Notes under the pieces: model-generated
What the model was told of the DNA's origin: nothing
Seen by the model: the letters and a program-made list of their open reading frames with translations, nothing else
Databases searched by the model: none
Shown: positions 1 to 7,803 of the stretch, piece by piece
How the letters are laid out: each line of letters opens with the position of its first letter
Numbering within the stretch: the first letter of the stretch is position 1
Program-made: the position numbers and the translations under genes
NCBI RefSeq assembly: GCF_017312725.1
Contig: NZ_BOPO01000151.1
Location: forward strand, 1 to 64,000
DNA: 64,000 nucleotides
Source of the DNA: Actinocatenispora comari
GTDB taxonomy: Bacteria; Actinomycetota; Actinomycetes; Mycobacteriales; Micromonosporaceae
Reading direction: 5' to 3'

Positions 1-5
1 CCCTG

Positions 6-782
6 GTGGATCTCGGTATCGCCGGCCGGGTCGCGCTGGTCTCCGGCGCGACCAGCGGGCTCGGCCTGGCCGTCGCGACCGCACTGGCCGCCGAGGGCGC
101 CCGGGTCGCGATCTGCGGCCGGAACGAGCAGCGCCTCGCCGCCGCCGCCGACCAGGTGGCCGCGGCCCACCCGGTCGGTGGCGACGGGTCGGTCCGGGCC
201 GACCGGGTCGACCTGCGCGACCAGGACGCGGTACGCGGCTGGATCGACGCGGTGGCAACCGATCTCGGCGAACCGGGCATCGTGGTGAGCAACGCCGGCG
301 GCCCACCCGCCGGCCCGGTGACCGCGTTCGGCCTGGACGCCTACCGGGACGCCGTCGAGCTGTGCCTGCTCGCCCACATCGGCTTCGTGCAGGCGACGCT
401 GCCCCGGTTGCGAGCGGCCGGCTGGGGCCGGATCCTGCTCGTCGCCTCCGAGACGATCCGGGCGCCCCGCCCGCAATACGGCCTGTCCAACACGGTGCGG
501 CCCGGCCTCGCCGGCTACGCGAAGTCGCTGGTACCGGAGATCGGCCCGGACGGCGTCACCATCAACGTGCTCGCCCCCGGCTACCACCGCACCCCGGCGC
601 TGACCAGCCAGTTCGCCGACCCCGACGCGGGCCTTGCCGACATCGCCGCCACCATCCCGGTCGGCCGGCTCGGCGCCCCGGCCGACTTCGCGGCCACCGC
701 CGCCTTCCTCGCCAGCACCCACGCAGGCTTCATCACCGGCAGCACCATCCTGGTAGACGGCGGCGCCACCCCTTCCCTCTGA
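6..782 (+). CDS. SDR family oxidoreductase, atypical catalytic motif
   Basis: A 258-residue short-chain dehydrogenase/reductase, the usual length for a classical cytoplasmic NAD(P)-dependent member. The Rossmann glycine motif SGATSGLG lies at residues 13-20 and the NAG motif near residue 97. The expected catalytic Ser is S148 and Tyr is Y158, but the canonical YxxxK reads YGLSN, so the Lys position holds N162. A subgroup of SDRs annotated as 3-oxoacyl-ACP reductase-like has this LSN...G..K pattern, so the gene is probably intact; the substrate is unknown. The start is GTG at 6; the window begins 5 bases upstream, so the ribosome binding site and promoter cannot be judged. It converges on pfkA across a repeat and two hairpins. 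Confidence 0.88.
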   Translation: MDLGIAGRVALVSGATSGLGLAVATALAAEGARVAICGRNEQRLAAAADQVAAAHPVGGDGSVRADRVDLRDQDAVRGWIDAVATDLGEPGIVVSNAGGPPAGPVTAFGLDAYRDAVELCLLAHIGFVQATLPRLRAAGWGRILLVASETIRAPRPQYGLSNTVRPGLAGYAKSLVPEIGPDGVTINVLAPGYHRTPALTSQFADPDAGLADIAATIPVGRLGAPADFAATAAFLASTHAGFITGSTILVDGGATPSL

Positions 783-860
783 CCCGCCACCCGCCAACGA
801 CCCTCAACCGACCACCCGAACCGGCCCGGCGTCCACCCGAACCGGCCCCGACGCTCCGAA

Positions 861-974
861 GCGGCCAGGCGGTGTCCGGCCCGATCACCGTTCCCCGACG
901 TTCCGAGGCGGCCAGGGGGTGTCCGGCCCGATCACCGTTCCCCGACGTTCCGAGGCGTGCCAGGCGGTGTCAGG
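861..974. repeat. 47-bp tandem repeat, 2.4 copies
   Basis: Units at 861-907 and 908-954 differ at only one base (GGCGG versus GGGGG near the start); a third, truncated and diverged copy occupies 955-974. Each unit contains the core CCCGATCACCGTTCC. A partial copy of the unit end (CCGACGCTCCGAA) precedes at 848-860. Function unknown; it lies between convergent genes. Confidence 0.9.
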
Positions 975-1004
975 ATCTCGTCTCTGGTCTCCCGGCGGGG
1001 GATG

Positions 1005-1068
1005 GTCAAGGGGGCGAAGGCCCCCTTGACGGGGAGGGGTGTGGGGAGGGGCGAAGCCCCCTCCCCAC
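1005..1068. terminator. Twin hairpins, probable bidirectional terminator
   Basis: Two perfect stem-loops lie back to back. The first pairs 1005-1015 with 1020-1030 (11 bp) over a GAAG loop. The second pairs 1041-1051 with 1058-1068 (11 bp) over a CGAAGC loop. There is no U-tract, as is usual in high-GC actinobacteria. Position between convergent SDR and pfkA genes suggests termination from both sides. Confidence 0.75.
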
Positions 1069-1135
1069 GTTCCCCCACAAGGGGTTGAAGAGCGAACAGA
1101 GGTGGCCTTCACACCACCACCCCGCAAGCACGACG

Positions 1136-2161
1136 TCACAGCAGAGCGGACAACTCCGCACACGTCTCACCCGGAACCGTCTTCAGCCGAGCCACCGCAT
1201 CCACCAACGGCACCAGCTCGATCTGGGTACCGCGCAGCGCGGACATCGTCCCGTACTTCCCGTTGCGGATCGCCTCCACGGCCCGCCCGCCGAGCCGCGA
1301 CGCCAGCACCCGGTCGTACGCGGTGGGCGTGCCGCCGCGCTGCAGGTGTCCGAGCACGGTGGTGGTGACCTCGCGGTCGAGCCGGCGGCCGATCTCGGCC
1401 TGCAGCTGCCGCGCGATGCCGGCGAACCGGCGGTGCCCGAACTGGTCGATGTACCCCTCGTCGAACGGCATGGTGCCCGGCGCCGGCGTGGCGCCCTCGG
1501 CGGCGACCACGACGGCGAAGTTGTCGCCGTCGTCGAACCGGCGGCGCAGCCCCGCGCACACCTGCTCGATGTCGAACGGCGTCTCCGGCGTGAGTACCTG
1601 GTGGGCGCCGGCGGCGAGCGCCGAGTGCAGCGCGATCCAGCCGGTGTGCCGGCCCATCACCTCGACCACCATGACCCGCTGGTGCGACTCGGCGGTGGTG
1701 TGCAGCCGGTCGATGGCGTCGGTGGCGATCTCCACCGCGGTGTCGAAGCCGAACGTGACGTCGGTGCAGTCGATGTCGTTGTCGATCGTCTTCGGTACCC
1801 CGACGACCGGGATGTCGTGCGACGACAGCCAGTGCGCGGCCTGCAGGGTGCCCTCGCCGCCGACCGGGATCAGCGCGTCGATGCCGTTCGACGCGAGTAC
1901 GGAGCGGATCGTGTCGATGCTGGCCCGCAGCGTGTCCGGGTTGACCCGGGACGAGCCGAGGATGGTGCCGCCGCGGGCGAGGATGCCGCGTACCCGTGCG
2001 GGGTCGAGTTCGACCCGGTGGTCCTCCAGCACGCCGCGCCAGCCGTCCCGGAAGCCGGTGACCTGCCAGCCGTGGTCGCGCACCGCGCGCAGCACCACCG
2101 CACGGATCACCGCGTTGAGGCCGGGGCAGTCGCCACCGCCGGTCAAGATACCGATACGCAC
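1136..2161 (-). CDS. pfkA: 6-phosphofructokinase, predicted ATP-dependent
   Basis: A 341-residue PfkA of the actinobacterial group (usual length about 341-343) that phosphorylates fructose 6-phosphate in glycolysis. The N-terminal GGGDCPGLNAVIR loop binds the phosphoryl donor. The catalytic motif is PKTIDND at residues 123-129, with D127 as the general base. Residue 104 is Gly (GGEG, 101-104) and residue 124 is Lys; in the family Gly at 104 goes with ATP use and Asp with pyrophosphate use, so ATP is predicted. The GTG start at 2161 is chosen because AAGGGA lies 8 bases upstream and MRIGILTGGG is the conserved N-terminus. The open frame runs further upstream but that part has no homologous content. 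Confidence 0.95.
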   Translation of the reverse strand: MRIGILTGGGDCPGLNAVIRAVVLRAVRDHGWQVTGFRDGWRGVLEDHRVELDPARVRGILARGGTILGSSRVNPDTLRASIDTIRSVLASNGIDALIPVGGEGTLQAAHWLSSHDIPVVGVPKTIDNDIDCTDVTFGFDTAVEIATDAIDRLHTTAESHQRVMVVEVMGRHTGWIALHSALAAGAHQVLTPETPFDIEQVCAGLRRRFDDGDNFAVVVAAEGATPAPGTMPFDEGYIDQFGHRRFAGIARQLQAEIGRRLDREVTTTVLGHLQRGGTPTAYDRVLASRLGGRAVEAIRNGKYGTMSALRGTQIELVPLVDAVARLKTVPGETCAELSALL

Positions 2162-2370
2162 CTGGTCGTCCCTTCGTCCGTCGCGGCTGCCGGCGGTCAC
2201 CGACAGATGCCAGGACGGCACGGCGCTGTACCGGTCTCGTTCGCGAACCAGGGTAAGGGCTGGCCAGCCGGTGCTCGCAGTGTGCCTGCACACGTCCCAC
2301 GGCCCGTCGGACGAACGCCGAGCGGGTCCGGCGCCGACCGGACGAACCGCGCGCCGGCCGGCGTCGGCGC

Positions 2371-3828
2371 TCAAGATCTTCCGGTACGCACCGGCTCGGC
2401 CCGGTCCGCCGGCACCGGCCGCGGCGCGTCGTCGGTACGGCGGAGCACGGTGACCGCGAGCGCGAGTGCGGCCAGTACGAGCCCGCCGGCGACCACGAAC
2501 GCCACCCGGTACCCGGCGGTCTGCGCCACCGCCGCACCAACGCCGGTGGCGGTCAGGTGCCGGGTGTGCGCCGCCGCGACCGTGGACAGTACGGCGAGGC
2601 CGAGCGCGCCGGCGACCTGCTGCACGGTGTTGAACAACCCGGACACCACGCCCGAATCGCTCGGATCGGCGCCGGACATGGCCAGCCCGGTCAGGGCCGG
2701 CATCGCGGTGGCGAACCCGGCGCCGAGCACGACCAGCGCCGGCAGCAGCGCCGGGTACCCGTCGTGGCTGGGCAGCCGGGTGAGGATCGCGAAGCCGACC
2801 GCGATGGTGACCAGGCCGGCGGCAAGCACCCGGACCGGGCCGAACCGGGCGACGAGGCGGGCCGAGACGCCCAGCGAGACCACCGCGATCGTCAGCGAGG
2901 TGGGCAGCAGCGCGAGCCCGGTGTGCAGCGGGTCGTAGCCGAGCACCTCGCGCAGGTAGAGCGCGATCAGGAACTGGAACCCGAACATCCCGGCGATCGC
3001 CAGCAGCAGCGTCGCGTTGCCGCCGGCGACGGACCGTACCGCGAAGATCCGCAGCGGCAGCAGCGGCGTCGCCGCCCGGGCCTGCCGCAGCACGAACCCG
3101 GCGAGCAGCGCCCCGGCGGCGACGCCGGTAGCCAGCGTGTACGCCCAGGGCTGGTCGGTGGACCGGACGATGGTGTACACGCCGAGCATCAGCCCGGCGG
3201 TCACCAGCGCCGCGCCGGCCGCGTCGGCGCCGGCCCGCATTCCGAGGCCGCGTTCGGCCGGCAGCACCCGGGCGGCGAGGGCCGCGGCGGCCAGCCCGAT
3301 CGGCACGTTGACCAGGAAGATCCAGTGCCAGCCGACGGTCTGGGTGAGCACGCCGCCGGCGATGATGCCGATCGACGCGCCGCCGGAGCCGACGAACGTG
3401 AACGCGCCGATCGCGCGGGCCCGCTCCCGCGGCTGCTCGTACAGCGTGACCAGCATGCCGAGCACCACCGCCGAGGCGAGCGCGCCACCGGCGCCCTGCA
3501 CGAACCGGGCGGCGATCAGCATCGCCTGGTCCACCGCGGCGGCGCACAGCGCGGACGCGGCGACGAACGCGACCAGCCCGGTCACGAAGACCCGCTTGCG
3601 GCCGATCAGGTCGCCGAGCCGGCCGGCCAGTGGCAGCAGCCCGCCGAACCCGATCAGGTACGCGTTCATCACCCAGGCGAGGTTGCCCGGGGCGAAGCCG
3701 AGCGCGTCCCGGATCGTGGGCAGTGCGACGTTCACGATGGTGCCGTCCAGGATGACCATCAGCTGCCCGGCGCACAGCACCACGAGCGCGAGCAGCCGGC
3801 CGCGGGATACGGATGGGGACGTGGACAT
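2371..3828 (-). CDS. MFS multidrug efflux transporter, DHA2 (EmrB/QacA) type
   Basis: A 485-residue integral membrane protein, of the length expected for 14-TM drug:H+ antiporters. Early sequence ILDGTIVNVALP is the DHA2 motif D1 in TM1, and GRLGDLIGRKR is MFS motif A in the TM2-TM3 loop. It probably exports a toxic small molecule. The ATG at 3828 is preferred over an in-frame upstream ATG because GGGAGG sits 7 bases before it. The gene is transcribed divergently from an HxlR-family regulator 81 bases away, which is the likely repressor. Confidence 0.92.
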   Translation of the reverse strand: MSTSPSVSRGRLLALVVLCAGQLMVILDGTIVNVALPTIRDALGFAPGNLAWVMNAYLIGFGGLLPLAGRLGDLIGRKRVFVTGLVAFVAASALCAAAVDQAMLIAARFVQGAGGALASAVVLGMLVTLYEQPRERARAIGAFTFVGSGGASIGIIAGGVLTQTVGWHWIFLVNVPIGLAAAALAARVLPAERGLGMRAGADAAGAALVTAGLMLGVYTIVRSTDQPWAYTLATGVAAGALLAGFVLRQARAATPLLPLRIFAVRSVAGGNATLLLAIAGMFGFQFLIALYLREVLGYDPLHTGLALLPTSLTIAVVSLGVSARLVARFGPVRVLAAGLVTIAVGFAILTRLPSHDGYPALLPALVVLGAGFATAMPALTGLAMSGADPSDSGVVSGLFNTVQQVAGALGLAVLSTVAAAHTRHLTATGVGAAVAQTAGYRVAFVVAGGLVLAALALAVTVLRRTDDAPRPVPADRAEPVRTGRS

Positions 3829-3847
3829 CGGCTTGCCTCCCAATGGT

Positions 3848-3893
3848 GCACGACTTGTTACAGAGGCCATCGTGTGTGACCATCGGGTCGTGC
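3848..3893. promoter_or_regulatory. Inverted repeat between MFS and hxlR genes, candidate operator
   Basis: GCACGAC at 3848-3854 is repeated inverted as GTCGTGC at 3887-3893, with 32 bases between. It lies in the 81-bp divergent control region, where an HxlR dimer would be expected to bind and control both genes. The assignment is inferred from position. Confidence 0.4.
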
Positions 3894-3909
3894 GGAAGGA
3901 GGCACATCC

Positions 3910-4290
3910 ATGTCACGGAGTACCAGCGATGTACCAGGCCAGGTCGTGGACTGTCCGACCTGCACGGTGCGTGAGGTACTAGACAGGGTCGGCGGCAAGT
4001 GGAGCATCGGCGTGCTGGTCGAGGCGGTCCGCGGGCCGGTGCGGTTCACCGAGCTGGAGCGCACCATCACCGGCATCAGCCGCCGGATGCTCACCCTGAC
4101 GCTGCGCAACCTGGAGCGCGACGGGCTGCTCACCCGCACCGTGCACCCCACCGTGCCGCCGAAGGTCGAGTACGCGGCGACGCCGATGGCGCTGGAGCTG
4201 CACGACGCGCTGTTCACCCTGACCAGCTGGGCCGAGCGGCACCGGGACGACATCGCCACCGCCCGCAGCGCGTACGACGCCAGCCACTGA
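3910..4290 (+). CDS. HxlR family winged-helix transcriptional regulator
   Basis: A 126-residue HxlR regulator. The family signature runs through VLDRVGGKWSIGVL (near residues 24-37), the recognition region GISRRMLTLTLRNLERDGL and the wing TRTVHPTVPPKVEYA. An N-terminal CPTC pair could sense redox or electrophiles, as Cys does in several HxlR proteins, but this is inference. The ATG at 3910 has GGAAGGAGG 8 bases upstream. Divergent from an MFS efflux gene, which it probably controls together with its own expression. Confidence 0.92.
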   Translation: MSRSTSDVPGQVVDCPTCTVREVLDRVGGKWSIGVLVEAVRGPVRFTELERTITGISRRMLTLTLRNLERDGLLTRTVHPTVPPKVEYAATPMALELHDALFTLTSWAERHRDDIATARSAYDASH

Positions 4291-4340
4291 GCCGGTCGCC
4301 CGGCCCGCGCGCCGAAACGGCGCGGACCGGACGGCGCGGG

Positions 4341-4472
4341 CGAACCGTCCGGCGGCGGATGGGACGGTGTGGGGCAGCGGCGGCCGATCCGTCCGGCGGC
4401 GGGCGGGGCGGTGTGGGTCAGCGGCGGGCGAACCGTTCGGCGGCGGGCGGGACGGCGCCGGTCAGCGGCGGG
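4341..4472. repeat. 44-bp tandem repeat, 3 copies, overlapping a gene 3' end
   Basis: Three units of 44 bp at 4341-4384, 4385-4428 and 4429-4472, diverged by a few bases each. The last unit covers the stop codon and last codons of the NmrA-like gene (stop at 4462-4464), so the array looks like a downstream reiteration of that gene's 3' end (TCAGCGGCGGGCGAA in each copy, with one variant). Confidence 0.9.
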
Positions 4473-5295
4473 CGAACAGGGCCGTGTGGTCGGCGGCCCA
4501 CTGCCGGAACGTCCGGGCGGGGCGGCCGAGGACCGTCGCGACGTCGTCGGTGACCGGGTGCGGCGTGTGGTCGTAGCGGGCGTACCGGGCCATCAGCGCG
4601 GTGACGAACTCGGCCGGCAGGCCGCGGGCCACCATCGCGGCGTGCGCGTCCTCCGGTGACAGCGCGGCGTACTCCAGCGGGCGGTCGAGCACCTCGCCGA
4701 GCTGGTCCAGCGTCTCCTTGAGCGACAACGACTCCGGCCCGGTGAGTACCAGCCGGCGGTGGGACAGGTCGGGGTCGACGAGCGCCCGGACCGCCACCTC
4801 GGCGAGGTCGCGGTCGTCCAGGTGGGCCTCCTGGAACGTCGGGTACCCGTACCGCACCACGTCGCCGACCTGCAGCTGCGGCCCCCAGGCCAGCCGGGTG
4901 TTGTCGGCGAACGTGCAGGCCCGCAGGCTCACCCAGGGCACGCCGCTGCCGACCGCGGCGGCCTCGGCCTCCCGGTTCCGGTCGCCCTGGAACCGGGACG
5001 GCTGGTACGCGGGGTCGTCGTCGACGTTGATCGCCGACAGGGCGACGATCCGCCGCGCCCCGGCCTCGACCGCGCGGGCAACCTCCGCCGCCGCGGCGTC
5101 CCGCACCGCGCGCCCGTTGACGAACAGCGCCGTCGCCCCCTGGTACGCGGCCGGGCCGGGTGCGGCGACCTCGACGCCGGGCGGCATCGTCGCGTTCCGG
5201 TCGCGCGTCACCGCACGCACCGGGTTTCCTTGTGCGGCAAGGGCTTCGACCACCTGCCGGCCGATCAGCCCGGTCGCCCCGGTCACCACGATCAT
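4462..5295 (-). CDS. NmrA-like NAD(P)-binding reductase
   Basis: A 277-residue atypical SDR of the NmrA/HSCARG type. The N-terminus MIVVTGATGLIGRQVV carries the GxxGxxG dinucleotide motif, followed by a sugar-nucleotide-epimerase-like fold and a helical C-terminal part. Members act as quinone reductases or redox sensors; the substrate here is not evident. ATG at 5295 is chosen because GGAGG is 6 bases upstream and the Rossmann strand starts at residue 1. Divergent from a MarR regulator across a region with several half-sites, so induction by a small ligand of the MarR protein is likely. Confidence 0.88.
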   Translation of the reverse strand: MIVVTGATGLIGRQVVEALAAQGNPVRAVTRDRNATMPPGVEVAAPGPAAYQGATALFVNGRAVRDAAAAEVARAVEAGARRIVALSAINVDDDPAYQPSRFQGDRNREAEAAAVGSGVPWVSLRACTFADNTRLAWGPQLQVGDVVRYGYPTFQEAHLDDRDLAEVAVRALVDPDLSHRRLVLTGPESLSLKETLDQLGEVLDRPLEYAALSPEDAHAAMVARGLPAEFVTALMARYARYDHTPHPVTDDVATVLGRPARTFRQWAADHTALFARR

Positions 5296-5320
5296 GTCAA
5301 CCTCCGGCTTTCGCATGTGA

Positions 5321-5370
5321 TACGAGAACCATAGCATCTACTTTGGTACTCGTAATATATGAGTCTCGTA
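5321..5370. promoter_or_regulatory. MarR-type operator cluster in the divergent promoter
   Basis: TACGAGAACC (5321-5330) faces GGTACTCGTA (5345-5354), a 10-base inverted repeat with one mismatch. A second overlapping dyad, ACTC at 5348-5351 and GAGT at 5361-5364, flanks GTAATATAT, and TCTCGTA recurs at 5364-5370. The region is far more AT-rich than its surroundings. It lies between the NmrA-like and MarR genes and probably controls both. Confidence 0.6.
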
Positions 5371-5446
5371 GTTCACGGTCGATCGCCACCGGGCGGGCGG
5401 GTCCGTACAATCCCTGGGCCGGAGGAACACGGATGTCGAGGGGCGG

Positions 5447-5926
5447 ATGAGCACAGCAGCAGCGGGCGGCGGTCGGCGCCGGCTCGCCGGCACCATCAGG
5501 ACCCGGCTGCGCGCGCTGAGCAGCCAGCTCGGCATGCTCAGCCAGGCCGTCGGTGGCCGGCTCGAGCTGCGGGCCGTCGACCTGGAATGCCTGGACCTCA
5601 TCGACCGGTACGCGCCGCTGACCCCGACGGCGCTCGCCCGGCACGCCGGGGTACACCCCGCGACGCTGACCGGCATCCTCAACCGGCTGGAGAGTGCCGG
5701 GTGGATCACCCGGGACCGCGACCCGGTCGACCGCCGCGCCGTCGTGCTGACCCCGGTACGCGAGCGCAACGCCGAGATCCTCCGGCTGTACGGGCCGATG
5801 AACCGGTCGCTCGACCAGATCCTCGCCCGGTACACGCCGGAGCAGCTGGAACTGCTGGCCGACTTCCTCGACCGCGCCACCCGGGCCGCCACCGACGCCG
5901 CCGACACCGTCGCCGAGAAGGGGTAG
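5447..5926 (+). CDS. MarR family transcriptional regulator
   Basis: A 159-residue winged-helix regulator. The DNA-binding part is visible as LTPTALARHAGVHPATLTGILNRLESAGWITRDRDPVDRRAVVLTP (residues about 49-95), with the DRR wing typical of MarR. Helices on either side form the dimer interface. ATG at 5447 is preceded by GAGGGGCGG. It is divergent from the NmrA-like reductase and separated from it by strong dyads, so it probably represses that gene and itself until an inducer binds. Confidence 0.9.
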   Translation: MSTAAAGGGRRRLAGTIRTRLRALSSQLGMLSQAVGGRLELRAVDLECLDLIDRYAPLTPTALARHAGVHPATLTGILNRLESAGWITRDRDPVDRRAVVLTPVRERNAEILRLYGPMNRSLDQILARYTPEQLELLADFLDRATRAATDAADTVAEKG

Positions 5927-5975
5927 CCGGTACCGTCCCCCGGTCGGCGGTGGGGCGGGTCGCGGCACGGCCGCC

Positions 5976-5981
5976 TATCAT
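5976..5981 (+). promoter_or_regulatory. -10 hexamer TATCAT for a leaderless HAD gene
   Basis: TATCAT lies 6 bases upstream of the GTG at 5988, the spacing at which transcription would start on the start codon itself. No Shine-Dalgarno sequence is present. This decides between two adjacent GTG codons (5985 and 5988). Confidence 0.45.
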
Positions 5982-5987
5982 CCGGTG

Positions 5988-6671
5988 GTGCCAGTACCGG
6001 TGATCTTCGACCTGTTCAACACGCTGCTGCACGGCGCCGACGAGGGCCGGGACCAGGTCGTGCGGGAGATGGCCACGGTGCTCGGGGTCGCGCCGGGCGC
6101 GCTGGTCGAGGCGTACCACGACAGCTGGCGGGACCGGCAGGTGCGGTGGAGCCTGACCGAGGCGGTGCGCGTCCTTGCTCGCGGGCTCGGCGCCGACCCG
6201 ACCGACGCGCAGGTCACGGCCGCCGCCGAACTGCGCCGGTCGTTCGCCGGCCGGGTGCTGAACGCCGTCCCCGCGCCGACCCTGGCCGTGCTCGACCGGC
6301 TCCGGGCCGACGGCCGGCAGCTCGCGCTGATCAGCAACGCCACCGCCGAGACGGCCGAGGCCTGGCCGGACAGCCCGCTGGCCGAACGGTTCGACACCGC
6401 CGTGTTCTCCTGCGCGGTCCGGCTGGTCAAGCCGGACCCGGCGATCTACCGGCTCGCCGCCGAACGGCTCGGGACGGATCCGGCCGACTGCGTCTTCGTC
6501 GGCGACGGCGCGGACGGCGAACTGGCCGGCGCCGCCGGCGTCGGCATGACCGTGCTGCGCACCACCCAGTACGCCGACAGCGACCCGGCCTGGCCCGGCC
6601 CGGCGCTGGCGCACCTCGGCGAGCTACCCGACCTGCTGCGCGACGAGCGGTCGCTCGCCGGCGACCGCTGA
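5988..6671 (+). CDS. HAD superfamily hydrolase
   Basis: A 227-residue haloacid-dehalogenase-like phosphatase. Motif I is seen as FDLFNTLL near the N-terminus (the first Asp is the nucleophile), motif II as LISNAT, motif III Lys in LVKPDPAIY, and motif IV as VFVGDGADGELAGA. An alpha-helical cap is inserted after motif I (residues about 15-85). Substrate cannot be told. Start set at the second of two tandem GTG codons because of a -10 hexamer 6 bases upstream. Confidence 0.88.
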   Translation: MPVPVIFDLFNTLLHGADEGRDQVVREMATVLGVAPGALVEAYHDSWRDRQVRWSLTEAVRVLARGLGADPTDAQVTAAAELRRSFAGRVLNAVPAPTLAVLDRLRADGRQLALISNATAETAEAWPDSPLAERFDTAVFSCAVRLVKPDPAIYRLAAERLGTDPADCVFVGDGADGELAGAAGVGMTVLRTTQYADSDPAWPGPALAHLGELPDLLRDERSLAGDR

Positions 6672-6679
6672 ACCACCCG

Positions 6680-7684
6680 TCACCGGCGGAGCGGAGTGCG
6701 GCGGGCCCAGGTCGCCCAGCGCCAGAGCCACTCCAGCGGGCCCTGCCGGTACCGGCGCAGCCACAGCGTGCCGAACACCCACTGCGCGGCGAGAATCGGG
6801 CCGGCGATCGCCAGTACCGTCCCGGACGACCAGTTCTCCGGGCGGCCGCCCAGCAGCGGCGCGACCAGCCGGACCAGCACGGTGGCGGTCAGGTAGTTGG
6901 TCAGCGCCAGCCGGCCCAGCGGGGTGAACAGCACCCGCAGCGCCGGTGCCAGCGGTGTGCCGAGCAACGCCAGCAGGCCGCAGCAGTAGGCGCCGGCGGT
7001 GAGCAGCCCGGCGAGCGCGAAGGCGCGCGGCCCGCCGTTCGTCAGCTGCACGTACAGCACCGGTGCGGTGGCCACCGCGAACGCGGGCAGCAGCAGCCAC
7101 GGCGCGAGCCGGGCCCGGTCCAGCCGGTCCACCACGCCGTACCGGGTGAGCGCCGCACCGACCAGGAACAGCCCCGGGATCAGCGAGAAGAACCCGGTAC
7201 CGACGACCAGCCCGGCGGCGAGCACCGGCACCGCCAGCGCCGCCGTCAGCCAGCGCGGCGCGAACGACAGCGGCAGCAGTACGGCCAGCCCGACGACCGC
7301 GTAGACGGCGAGGATGTCGCCCTGCCAGAGCAGCAGGTGGTGCGCCAGCCCGACGGCGAGCAGCACCAGCAGCCGGCGCAGCAGTACGACCCGGGGCCGG
7401 GCGACGCGCTGCCCGGCCGAGCGCAGCAGCAGCGCGAACCCGATCCCGAACAGCAGCGAGAAGATCGGGAAGAACCGCTGGTCGAACAGCAGGCCGGGCC
7501 ACTGCGCCGAGGTACCGGTGTCGTCCAGCACCCGCGCGCCGGCGTTGGCGATCGGCTGCACGTTGACGACGAGGATCCCGCATAGGGCGAACCCGCGCAG
7601 CACGTCGAGCGCCGAGATCCGGCCCGGCGGCGCGGCCGGCGCGGTCGCCGTGCGTTCGGGTACGGAGCGTGATTCGGTAGCCAT
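6680..7684 (-). CDS. DUF418 family membrane protein
   Basis: A 334-residue polytopic membrane protein. The N-terminal RISALDVLRGFALCGILVVN is the DUF418 hallmark, shared with heparan acetyltransferase-like DUF1624 and acyltransferase-3-related proteins, and the C-terminal half has the TNYLTATVL segment and a final WARRTPLRR tail typical of the family. About 8-9 hydrophobic segments. Function unknown. ATG at 7684 is taken because the protein similarity begins just after it; no strong ribosome binding site is seen, and GTG codons further upstream in the frame would overlap the neighbouring kinase gene. Confidence 0.8.
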   Translation of the reverse strand: MATESRSVPERTATAPAAPPGRISALDVLRGFALCGILVVNVQPIANAGARVLDDTGTSAQWPGLLFDQRFFPIFSLLFGIGFALLLRSAGQRVARPRVVLLRRLLVLLAVGLAHHLLLWQGDILAVYAVVGLAVLLPLSFAPRWLTAALAVPVLAAGLVVGTGFFSLIPGLFLVGAALTRYGVVDRLDRARLAPWLLLPAFAVATAPVLYVQLTNGGPRAFALAGLLTAGAYCCGLLALLGTPLAPALRVLFTPLGRLALTNYLTATVLVRLVAPLLGGRPENWSSGTVLAIAGPILAAQWVFGTLWLRRYRQGPLEWLWRWATWARRTPLRR

Positions 7685-7790
7685 GCCGGCCATCGTCGGC
7701 GGGGAACCCCGCGAGCCACATCGGTCCGAAGCACGGCCGGCGCGGGCGCGCGTCGTACTTCTGACCGGTTCGGCCGGCCGGCCGGCTGCG

Positions 7791-7796
7791 TACCGT
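7791..7796 (+). promoter_or_regulatory. -10 hexamer TACCGT for a leaderless histidine kinase gene
   Basis: TACCGT is followed by 7 bases and GTG at 7804. An in-frame GTG at 7795 lies inside the hexamer and is therefore an unlikely start. No Shine-Dalgarno sequence is seen. Confidence 0.45.
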
Positions 7797-7803
7797 GATC
7801 GGC

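Larger units (their letters stand above)
783..1135. other. Gene-free convergent intergenic region with repeats and hairpins
   Basis: A 353-base region between the 3' ends of the SDR gene and pfkA. It holds 47-bp tandem repeats (861-974) and two strong hairpins (1005-1068), listed separately. No reading frame here looks like a protein. Confidence 0.7.

Noticed and set aside
362-2938. Long open frame of 858 codons on the plus strand
   Set aside because: It is opposite pfkA and the efflux gene and overlaps the SDR; its product is Arg/Pro/Ala-rich with no domain, a shadow of GC-rich coding on the other strand.
2162-3916. Upstream extension of the pfkA frame giving a 926-residue product
   Set aside because: The extra part runs antisense-frame through the efflux gene; the conserved PfkA start is at 2161 with a good ribosome binding site.
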